Source: Acidovorax sp. CF316 (GTDB lineage: Bacteria; Pseudomonadota; Gammaproteobacteria; Burkholderiales; Burkholderiaceae_C). Taken from it: a stretch of DNA of 32,618 bases. The notes under the pieces are model-generated. The model ran no database searches. It was not told the DNA's origin and saw nothing but the letters and a program-made list of their open reading frames with translations. The stretch is taken from positions 1 to 32,618 of the forward strand of contig NZ_AKJX01000125.1 of NCBI RefSeq assembly GCF_000276605.1, given 5' to 3'. How positions within the stretch are numbered: the first letter of the stretch is position 1; every line of letters starts with the position of its first letter. Shown here in pieces: positions 24,292 to 32,618 of the stretch. Position numbers and translations under genes: made by a program.

Positions 24292-25695
24292 TCAGCCCTG
24301 GGGCGGCTGCGGCCAGGGGCGCTGCGGGCCCCGGACCAGCTCGAAGGCGCGCGAGACCTGCAGCACGCCGAGGTCGTCGAAGCGTACGCCCGCGATCTGC
24401 AGGCCGATGGGCAGACCGGCCTTGGTGTAGCCGCAGTTGACCGAGGCGGCCGGCTGCTCGGACATGTTGAACGGCACCGTGAAGCCGATGTGCTCCAGCG
24501 GGCGCAGCGGGTCGTTGGTGGGCGATGGCAGCTCGGCCTGGAAGGCGACGTTGGGCGCCACGGGCGAGATCACGTAATCGAAGGCGCTGCAGGCCTTGAC
24601 CGCGGCCACGCGCGTCAGGTGGAACTGCTGGCTGGCGTTGAACACCGCGGTGCCCGACATGCCTTCGGCACTGTCGGCCCAGGCGCGGATGTAGGGCAGC
24701 ACCTTCTCGCGCTTGGCCGCAGGCAGGGCCTGCATGTCGGTGAAGGAGCGCATGCGCCAGAAGTGGTCCATGCCATCGAGCAGGGCCTGCGTCATGAAGG
24801 GGCGCATGGGCACGATGGTGGCGCCGGCCGCCTCCATGAGGCGTGCGGCGTTCTCCACCGCGGCGCGCACCTCGGGGTCCACGGGCAGGCCGCAGCCGGC
24901 GTCCAGCAGCAGGCCGATGCGCAGGCCACGCAGGCGCTCGGTGCCCTGGTCGAAGCGGTCCCACGCGATGTCCTGCGCGGGCAGGCTCATGCTGTCGCGT
25001 GCATCGGGGCGGCTGAGCACCTGCATCATGAGCGCGGCATCGGCCACGGTGCGCGTCATGGGGCCGGCGGCGCGGCCGGTGTAGGGCGGATCGATCGGGA
25101 TGCGGCCCAGGCTGGGCTTCAGGCTGAAGATGCCGCACCAGCTGGCTGGCAGGCGCAGCGAGCCACCGATGTCGGTGCCGATGTGCAGCGGGCCGTAGCC
25201 GGCCGCCGCGGCTGCGCCGCCACCGGCGCTGGAGCCGCCGGGGCCCTTGCTGGTGTCCCAGGGGTTGCGCGACAGCGGGTGGAAGCTCGACAGGCCCGAC
25301 GACAGCATGCCGTAGTCGGGCATGGTGGTCTTGGCCACGATCACCGCGCCGGCCTCGCGCATGCGCGCAGCGGGCGGCGCATCGGCCGGGGCCGGTACCA
25401 GGTCCACGGCGGCGGTCCCCAGGGGCAGCGGATCGCCTTCGGTGGCGATGTTTTCCTTGATGGTGGCGGGCACGCCGTCCAGCAAGCCCAGGGGTTCGCC
25501 GCGGGCCCAGCGGGCCTCGGAGGCGCGCGCCTGCGCAAGCGCCGCTTCGGGGCGCAGCAGGTAGGTGGCCTGGATATGGGGCTCCCAGGCCTGGATGTGC
25601 TGGAGGACGGCCTGGGTGACCTCGACGGGGGACAGCGTGCGCTGGCGGTAGGCAGCGGTCAGTGCGTGGGCGGGCAGGTCGTGGAGATCACTCAT
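24292..25695 (-). CDS. Amidase (amidase signature family)
   Basis: The 467-residue enzyme hydrolyses a carboxamide to acid plus ammonia or amine. The catalytic Ser-cisSer-Lys triad is complete: K80 in ATIKEN, S155 in GPGGSSAGGG and S179 in IGTDIGGSLR, with the 75- and 24-residue spacings of the family. No signal peptide is seen, so it is cytoplasmic. It lies downstream of a peptide-type ABC importer, so the imported ligand is plausibly an amide or short peptide. Start at 25695 (MSDLHDLPA). Exact substrate cannot be read from sequence; GatA is unlikely because no GatB/GatC genes adjoin. Confidence 0.9.
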   Translation of the reverse strand: MSDLHDLPAHALTAAYRQRTLSPVEVTQAVLQHIQAWEPHIQATYLLRPEAALAQARASEARWARGEPLGLLDGVPATIKENIATEGDPLPLGTAAVDLVPAPADAPPAARMREAGAVIVAKTTMPDYGMLSSGLSSFHPLSRNPWDTSKGPGGSSAGGGAAAAAGYGPLHIGTDIGGSLRLPASWCGIFSLKPSLGRIPIDPPYTGRAAGPMTRTVADAALMMQVLSRPDARDSMSLPAQDIAWDRFDQGTERLRGLRIGLLLDAGCGLPVDPEVRAAVENAARLMEAAGATIVPMRPFMTQALLDGMDHFWRMRSFTDMQALPAAKREKVLPYIRAWADSAEGMSGTAVFNASQQFHLTRVAAVKACSAFDYVISPVAPNVAFQAELPSPTNDPLRPLEHIGFTVPFNMSEQPAASVNCGYTKAGLPIGLQIAGVRFDDLGVLQVSRAFELVRGPQRPWPQPPQG

Positions 25696-25724
25696 GGCAG
25701 GGGCTGGGGAGGGAAGGCGGGGCG

Positions 25725-25746
25725 GCTGCCGGCAGGGGCCGGCAGC
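25725..25746 (-). other. Intercistronic hairpin (amidase-proximal)
   Basis: GCTGCCGGC (25725-25733) and GCCGGCAGC (25738-25746) form a perfect 9-bp stem with a four-base loop. No T-tract follows in either direction. It lies 29 bases before the amidase start. Confidence 0.6.
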
Positions 25747-25768
25747 GCACGGGGGCAAGGCGTCACAT

Positions 25769-25796
25769 TGGCAGGGGCCTTGTGCAGCCCCTGCCA
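25769..25796 (-). other. Intercistronic hairpin after the binding-protein gene
   Basis: TGGCAGGGGC (25769-25778) and GCCCCTGCCA (25787-25796) form a perfect 10-bp stem with an 8-base loop, seven bases past the binding-protein stop. There is no T-tract. Such 3' hairpins commonly protect abundant binding-protein mRNA from exonucleases. Confidence 0.65.
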
Positions 25797-25803
25797 GTTG
25801 GCA

Positions 25804-27294
25804 TCAGGACCAGGACAGGGCCGAGATGTCGTTCACGAACACGGGCATGTCTTTCCACAGGCCCTTGAGGTTCTTGTTGGCCACTGTGATCCACTGGTTC
25901 TGGTAGAGGAAGGCGTGCACCGCGTCCTCGGCCAGCAGGCGCTGGGCATCGCCGAGCAGGCGCGAGCGATCGGCCGGGCGGGCGGCGTTCTTGATCTGGT
26001 TGAAGATCTCGTTGAACTTGGGCGAGTTGTAGCCCCAGTAGTAGTCGGGCTTGGCGAAGTTGCCCAGGTCGAACGGCTCCACGTGCGAGATGATGGTCAG
26101 GTCGTAGTTCTTGTTGCCGTAGGTGCCGCTGAGCCACTGCGCCCATTCGACGTTCTGCAGCTTGGCGGTGATGCCGATCTTGGCCAGCTGGGCCGCAATC
26201 ACCTCGCCACCCTGGCGCGCATAGGGCGTTGGCGGCAGGGTCACGGTCAGCTCCAGCGGCGTCTTCACGCCGGCCTCGGCCAAGAGCTTCTTGGCCTTTT
26301 CCACGTCGTAGGGGTTCACGCCGGTGGTGTCCACATAGCCGAAGGCGCCAGGCACGTAGTGGCTGCCGATGGGTGCGCCGTAGCCGTCGGCCGCACCTTC
26401 GATCACGGCCTTGCGGTCCACCGCGGCGGCGATGGCGCGGCGCACGCGCACGTCGTCGAGCGGCTTCTTGGCGTTGTTGATGGCCAGGATGGTCTTGGCG
26501 CGCGAGCCGCTCACCACCACCTGGAAGCGCGGGTTGGCCTTGAACTGCGCGACGCTGCGCGGCGTGACGCGCGGGAAGGCGTCCACGTCGCCGGCCAGCA
26601 GCGCGGCGACCTGGGCCGCCGGGTCGGAGATGAAGCGGAAGGTGGCGCGTTTGATCTTGATGCTGGCCGGGGCGCGGAAGCCGCTCCAGGCCGCCAGCAC
26701 CACGGACGAGCCCTTGTTCCACGCATTGAGCTGGTAGGGGCCGGTGCCCACGGGCTTGGTGGCGTTGCCCTCGGCGCTCTTGGGCTCGACGATGATGGAC
26801 GTGGCCTGGCCCAGGATGAACAGCAGGTCGGGGTCGATGTCCTTGTTGAGCACCACCACGGTGTAGTCGTCCACCACCTGCGTGGTGAGGTTGGCGAAGG
26901 TGCGCTTGTCCTTGTTGGTGCTCTTCTCGCCGCCGGCGCGGTCGTAGGAGAACTTCACGGCGGCGGCGTTGAAGGGTTCGCCGTTCTGGAAGGTCACGCC
27001 ACGGCGCAGCTTGAAGGTGTAGGTCTTGAGGTCGGGCGAGACTTCCCAGCTCTCGGCCAGCAGCGGCGAGACGCTGCCGTCGGCATTGATCTTGGTGAGC
27101 GTCTCGAAGATGTTGTACTGCACGATCTCGGCGATGGCCGAGGCGGCGCCGGCCGTCGGGTCCAGGCCTGGCGGCTCCAGCGTCATGGCCAGCACCACGG
27201 CATCCTTGCGGCCCTGGGCGAGGGCGCCGAAGGGGGTGGCCAGGGGGACGGTGGCAATGGCGCCAGTGGCAAGAACGGTACGGCGGTTCAGCAT
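25804..27294 (-). CDS. Periplasmic substrate-binding protein of the second peptide-type ABC transporter
   Basis: This 496-residue SBP family 5 protein begins MLNRRTVLATGAIATVPLATPFGALAQG, a signal peptide with an Arg-Arg pair that could be Tat-type, cut near residue 28. There is no lipobox Cys, so it is a soluble periplasmic protein, unlike the lipoprotein of the first locus. Typical elements are LAESWEVSPDLKTYTFKLRRGV, VGTGPYQLNAW and DDVRVRRAIAAAVDR. GGAGAG eight bases before the ATG is a good ribosome-binding site. Hairpins stand on both sides of the gene, consistent with separately tuned, high expression. Ligand unknown; peptide or amide inferred from the adjacent amidase. Confidence 0.92.
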   Translation of the reverse strand: MLNRRTVLATGAIATVPLATPFGALAQGRKDAVVLAMTLEPPGLDPTAGAASAIAEIVQYNIFETLTKINADGSVSPLLAESWEVSPDLKTYTFKLRRGVTFQNGEPFNAAAVKFSYDRAGGEKSTNKDKRTFANLTTQVVDDYTVVVLNKDIDPDLLFILGQATSIIVEPKSAEGNATKPVGTGPYQLNAWNKGSSVVLAAWSGFRAPASIKIKRATFRFISDPAAQVAALLAGDVDAFPRVTPRSVAQFKANPRFQVVVSGSRAKTILAINNAKKPLDDVRVRRAIAAAVDRKAVIEGAADGYGAPIGSHYVPGAFGYVDTTGVNPYDVEKAKKLLAEAGVKTPLELTVTLPPTPYARQGGEVIAAQLAKIGITAKLQNVEWAQWLSGTYGNKNYDLTIISHVEPFDLGNFAKPDYYWGYNSPKFNEIFNQIKNAARPADRSRLLGDAQRLLAEDAVHAFLYQNQWITVANKNLKGLWKDMPVFVNDISALSWS

Positions 27295-27328
27295 GTTCGG
27301 ACTCTCCAGACAAAAAACCAGACGAAAG

Positions 27329-27352
27329 CCCCGGTGCAAATTGTTACCGGGG
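27329..27352 (-). other. Hairpin in the leader of the binding-protein gene
   Basis: CCCCGGT (27329-27335) and ACCGGGG (27346-27352) form a perfect 7-bp stem around a 10-base AT-rich loop. On the minus strand a run of six T follows about 12 bases later, before the ribosome-binding site. It may be a weak attenuator or an mRNA 5' stabiliser in the 96-bp gap between the ATPase and binding-protein genes. Confidence 0.5.
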
Positions 27353-27390
27353 AGCACGGAAGCTTTTTACACCATCGGCAACACTTGTGG

Positions 27391-28263
27391 TTATGCGTTT
27401 TTGGCTGCCGCCGCTGCGCGGCGTGCCCGTGCCCGGCCAGGTTGCACCTGGGGCACGGCGCCCACCAGCGAGCGGGTGTAGGGATGCTGCGCGTTGCGGA
27501 ACAGCTCGGCCGGCGAGCCGCGCTCCACGATGCGTCCCTGGTAGAGCACCACCACTTCATCGCACAGGTGGTTGACCACGGCCAGGTCGTGGCTGATGAG
27601 CATGTAGGTGATGCCGAACTGCTGCTGCAGGTCCTGCATCAGATTGAGCACCTGCGCCTGCACCGAGACGTCGAGCGCACTCACGGGCTCGTCGGCCACG
27701 ATCAGGCGCGGGCGCGTGATGAGGGCACGCGCGATGGCGATGCGCTGGCGTTGCCCGCCCGAGAACTCGTGCGGGTATTTGTCCAGGTCGTTGGTGCGCA
27801 GGCCCACCTGCGCAAGCACCTGGCCGGCCTGCTCGCGCTGGGCTGCGCGGCTGGTCTCGCCCTGGGCCTGCAGCGGCTCGGTGACGATGCGCTCCACGGT
27901 CTGGCGCGGGTCGAGCGAGCCATAGGGGTCCTGGAACACCATCTGGAAATCGCGCCGCGCTTGGCGCAGCTCGGCCGGGGGCAGCGCATGCAGGTTGCGC
28001 CCGAGCAGGTGCACCGTGCCGGCGGTGGGTGCATCGAGCGCCATCACCGTGCGCGCCAGGGTGGACTTGCCCGAACCCGATTCGCCGACGATGCCCAGGC
28101 TGCGGCCCGAGGCGATGGAGAAGCTCACGCCGTTGACCGCATGCACCTTGCCTGGGGGGCGGAACAGGTGCTCGCGCGGCAGCGTGTACTCGCGCACCAG
28201 GTCGGTGACCTGGAGCAGGGCGGTGCCGGCGCTGGCCGGAGTTGGGGGCTGGGTGCTGCTCAT
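27391..28263 (-). CDS. ABC transporter ATP-binding protein (DppF-like)
   Basis: This 290-residue ATPase has Walker A GESGSGKSTLA, Q-loop FQMVFQDPYGSLDPRQTV, signature FSGGQRQR, Walker B LIVADEPVSALD and the H-loop LISHDLAVV. The domain begins after YTLPREHLFRPPGKVHAVNG, characteristic of the F subunit. The C-terminus stops soon after TRSLVGAVPQ with a basic Arg/Ala tail and lacks the cysteine-containing end domain of its partner. It overlaps the DppD-like gene by ATGA and should form a heterodimer with that protein. Confidence 0.94.
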   Translation of the reverse strand: MSSTQPPTPASAGTALLQVTDLVREYTLPREHLFRPPGKVHAVNGVSFSIASGRSLGIVGESGSGKSTLARTVMALDAPTAGTVHLLGRNLHALPPAELRQARRDFQMVFQDPYGSLDPRQTVERIVTEPLQAQGETSRAAQREQAGQVLAQVGLRTNDLDKYPHEFSGGQRQRIAIARALITRPRLIVADEPVSALDVSVQAQVLNLMQDLQQQFGITYMLISHDLAVVNHLCDEVVVLYQGRIVERGSPAELFRNAQHPYTRSLVGAVPQVQPGRARARRAAAAAKNA

Positions 28264-29300
28264 GCGGACACCTCGACGACTTCAACCGCCTGCTGCGCGC
28301 TCAGGGCCTGGTCGATGGCATCGCGGCGCAGGCAGCGTACCTCGTGGTCACCGTCTTCATCGCGTGCCACCAGTGTGGCGGCGGGGCGTTCGTGGTGGCA
28401 GGCGTCCACCGTGTAGCTGCAGCGGCCGGCGAAGGGGCAGCCGGCGGGCAGGTCCACCAGTTCGGGCACGGTGCCGGCGATGGTGGACAGGCGGGGGCGC
28501 TGGCCCGGTGCATGCACCGCGCCCAGGTGCGGGCGGGCGGCGAACAGCCCGCGTGTGTAGGGGTGCGCCATGGCCGAGAAGACCGAGGCGGTGGAGCCGC
28601 TCTCGACCACACTGCCGCCGTACATGACCATCATGCGGTCCACGTTCTGCGAGATCACGCCGAGGTCGTGCGAGATCAGGATCAGGGCCATGTTGCGCTC
28701 GGCCACCAGGTCGCTGATGAGGTCCAGGATCTGCTGCTGGATGGTCACATCGAGCGCGGTGGTGGGCTCATCGGCGATCAGCAGGTCGGGCCCGCAGGCC
28801 AGGGCCATGGCGATGGTGATGCGCTGGCGCTGCCCGCCCGAGAACTGGTGCGGATAGGCGTCGAAACGCTGCGCGGCGTTGGGGATGCCCACGCGGTCGA
28901 GCAGGGAGATGGCTTCCTTGCGTGCCTGCGCCGCACCCATGCCGCGGTGCAGGCGCAGCGGCTCGGCCACCTGGCGGCCGATGCTGTGCACCGGGTTCAA
29001 CGCGGTCATGGGCTCCTGGAACACCATGCCGATGCGGTTGCCGCGCATGCGGCACATCTGCGCGTCGGTGCGGCCCACGAGTTCCTCGCCGTCGAAGCGG
29101 ATGCTGCCGCTGACCTGGGCGCTGTCGGGCAAGAGGCCCATGAGCGACATGGCGGTGATGGACTTGCCGCAGCCCGATTCACCGATCAGGCCCAGGGTTT
29201 CGCCGCGCTCCAGGGCAAAGCTCACGCCGCGCACGGCGTCCGCTGGGCCCCGGTGGGTTTGCAGGCGGATCTGCAGGTTGGAGACTTCAAGCAAAGGCAT
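28260..29300 (-). CDS. ABC transporter ATP-binding protein (DppD-like)
   Basis: This 346-residue ATPase has Walker [12 protein letters not shown], signature FSGGQRQR, Walker [13 protein letters not shown] and H-loop LISHDLGV. The C-terminal oligopeptide-transporter domain carries four cysteines ([25 protein letters not shown]), the pattern reported to bind a [4Fe-4S] cluster in some DppD proteins. It works with the DppF-like subunit, whose gene overlaps its stop by four bases. The gene starts 57 bases after the upstream permease stop. Confidence 0.94.
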   Translation of the reverse strand: MPLLEVSNLQIRLQTHRGPADAVRGVSFALERGETLGLIGESGCGKSITAMSLMGLLPDSAQVSGSIRFDGEELVGRTDAQMCRMRGNRIGMVFQEPMTALNPVHSIGRQVAEPLRLHRGMGAAQARKEAISLLDRVGIPNAAQRFDAYPHQFSGGQRQRITIAMALACGPDLLIADEPTTALDVTIQQQILDLISDLVAERNMALILISHDLGVISQNVDRMMVMYGGSVVESGSTASVFSAMAHPYTRGLFAARPHLGAVHAPGQRPRLSTIAGTVPELVDLPAGCPFAGRCSYTVDACHHERPAATLVARDEDGDHEVRCLRRDAIDQALSAQQAVEVVEVSA

Positions 29301-29357
29301 GGCAGCGGGTCTTTGTCTTCATCATCGTCGTCTTGTCGTTCTTGCTTGCAGTGCCAC

Positions 29358-31727
<2,370 letters not shown>

Positions 31728-31743
31728 CAGGTAGGGTTCCAGG

Positions 31744-31779
31744 AACAGAACAGCCCGCCAATTGGCGGGCTGTTCTGTT
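31744..31779. terminator. Bidirectional terminator, 36-bp perfect palindrome
   Basis: The two 18-base arms are fully complementary, centred on AATT between 31761 and 31762, with a GCCCGCC/GGCGGGC core. Each strand has a T-rich end (CTGTTCTGTT). It sits between the convergent ferredoxin (stop at 31727) and pth (stop at 31794) genes and can serve both. Confidence 0.85.
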
Positions 31780-31793
31780 GTGGGCCGGCGCAT

Positions 31794-32453
31794 TCACTCC
31801 GGGATCGGCGGCTGGGAGGGCCCTGGCGGTTGTGCCTTGGCGCCTGCCAGCTCGGGCGGCCGCGGTGGCTTGGGGCGGGGCGGCTTGACGGTATGGATCA
31901 ACAGCGTGGCCTTGTCCATCTCGCCGGCCAGCATCGCCGGGTAGGCCTTGACCGAGTGGATGATGCTGTCCTCGATCAGCGTGCGCTGGTCGGGGGCGGG
32001 CTTCTTGAGCACCCAGTTGGCGACTTCCGACTTCACGCCCGGGTGGCCGATGCCGATGCGCAGGCGCCAGTAGTCGGGCGAACCCAGTTGCGCATGGATG
32101 TCGCGCAGTCCGTTGTGCCCCGCATGGCTGCCGCCGCGCTTGAGCTTGACCTGGCCCGGGGGAATGTCGAGTTCGTCGTGCACCACGAGGACTTCCTCGG
32201 GCGTGATCTTGAAGAAACGCGCGAGCGACGCCACGGACTTGCCCGAGAGGTTCATGAAGGTCTGCGGCTGCAGCAGCCACACGCTCTGGCCATGCACGGT
32301 GGCGCGGGCTGCCAGGCCGTGGTAGCTGCGTTCGGGGACGAGGTGCACCTTCAGTTCGCGCGCGAGGGCGTCGATCCACCAGAAGCCGGCGTTGTGGCGG
32401 GTGGCTTCGTAATCGGGGCCTGGGTTGCCCAGGCCGACAAACAGCTTGATCAT
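31794..32453 (-). CDS. pth: Peptidyl-tRNA hydrolase
   Basis: Pth releases peptides from peptidyl-tRNA that drops off ribosomes, recycling tRNA in the cytoplasm. The 219-residue protein has the full catalytic set: N10 in GLGNPG, H20 in ATRHNAGF, N68 in FMNLSG, D93 in VVHDELD and N114 in GHNGLRD. The start [12 protein letters not shown] is canonical. Residues 193-219 form a Pro-rich tail ([15 protein letters not shown] and on) that is longer than in E. coli Pth and of unknown use. Confidence 0.96.
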   Translation of the reverse strand: MIKLFVGLGNPGPDYEATRHNAGFWWIDALARELKVHLVPERSYHGLAARATVHGQSVWLLQPQTFMNLSGKSVASLARFFKITPEEVLVVHDELDIPPGQVKLKRGGSHAGHNGLRDIHAQLGSPDYWRLRIGIGHPGVKSEVANWVLKKPAPDQRTLIEDSIIHSVKAYPAMLAGEMDKATLLIHTVKPPRPKPPRPPELAGAKAQPPGPSQPPIPE

Positions 32454-32618
32454 GGGTGGGGATTATCGGTGGGGTTGCTGGTGGAATGGGTTTGCAGGCG
32501 TTGTAGGCGGTAGCCGTCGTCGTGCGGTTGGTTGTGGTTGTCGCATGCCTGTGTTGAGGGCGGAGGCCGGGATGTGCGCCCGGCGGCGCACCTACGGTCA
32601 GAAGGGGGTGGGAGCGGG
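32454..32618. other. Non-coding sequence upstream of pth
   Basis: These 165 bases to the window end contain no convincing gene, RNA or repeat. The pth promoter may lie here, but I cannot place it. Confidence 0.4.

Noticed and set aside
24292-25695. Amidase as GatA of the tRNA amidotransferase
   Set aside because: No gatB or gatC adjoins, and the gene sits in an ABC-transporter operon.
24490-28416. Very long open frame on the + strand (about 1300 codons)
   Set aside because: It lies opposite clear amidase, binding-protein and ATPase genes. Its translation is His/Gly/Ala-rich without domains, the usual effect of a GC-rich antisense frame.
31744-31779. Palindrome as an insertion-sequence end or replication site
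   Set aside because: No transposase, target duplication or iterons are nearby, and its place between convergent genes fits a terminator.

Overview
The window looks like chromosomal DNA of a high-GC betaproteobacterium, most probably a member of the Comamonadaceae (Acidovorax-like). The basis is the very GC-rich third codon positions, the flavour of the proteins (FolE next to a BLUF protein, two large peptide-type ABC loci, a YfhL-type ferredoxin beside pth), and one worn copy of a short dispersed repeat that I recall as common in that family. No rRNA, tRNA, CRISPR array, insertion sequence or phage gene was seen. Coding density is very high and many genes overlap by 4 bases.

Layout. 1-746 (+): the 3' part of an HpaI-type aldolase gene with an apparent one-base frameshift. 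756-2567 (-): a degenerate response-regulator receiver fused to TPR repeats. 2702-4641 (+): a YbhP-like phosphoesterase and cardiolipin synthase B, translationally coupled. 4750-5912 (+): GTP cyclohydrolase I (folE) followed two bases later by a BLUF blue-light sensor, then strong terminators. 6018-7987 (+): an EamA transporter, a DUF429 protein and a small exported protein.

7988-15623 (-): a seven-gene operon of substrate-binding lipoprotein, two permeases, a fused double ATPase, a luciferase-like flavin monooxygenase and two CMD/AhpD-fold proteins. It matches, from memory, the uncharacterised KPN_01854-KPN_01858 type of locus. Diverging from it (15922-17321, +) are an OsmC-family and a VOC-family protein. 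Together they look like an import-and-oxidise pathway for an unknown, possibly sulfur-containing, compound. 17435-18118 (+) is a histidine phosphatase.

18125-22089 (-) is a red-light signalling operon: heme oxygenase (makes biliverdin), bacteriophytochrome histidine kinase, a single-domain response regulator and a degenerate histidine-kinase-like protein. With the BLUF protein, two separate light-sensing modules lie within about 17 kb.

22287-31235 (-) is an eight-gene run: peptide-type ABC permeases and ATPases (Dpp-like), a substrate-binding protein bracketed by hairpins, an amidase, a small membrane-anchored protein and a TTC38-like TPR protein. It suggests uptake and hydrolysis of an amide or short peptide. 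A GntR-type palindrome lies upstream. The window closes with a YfhL-type ferredoxin (+) and peptidyl-tRNA hydrolase (-), separated by a 36-bp perfect palindrome acting as a two-way terminator.
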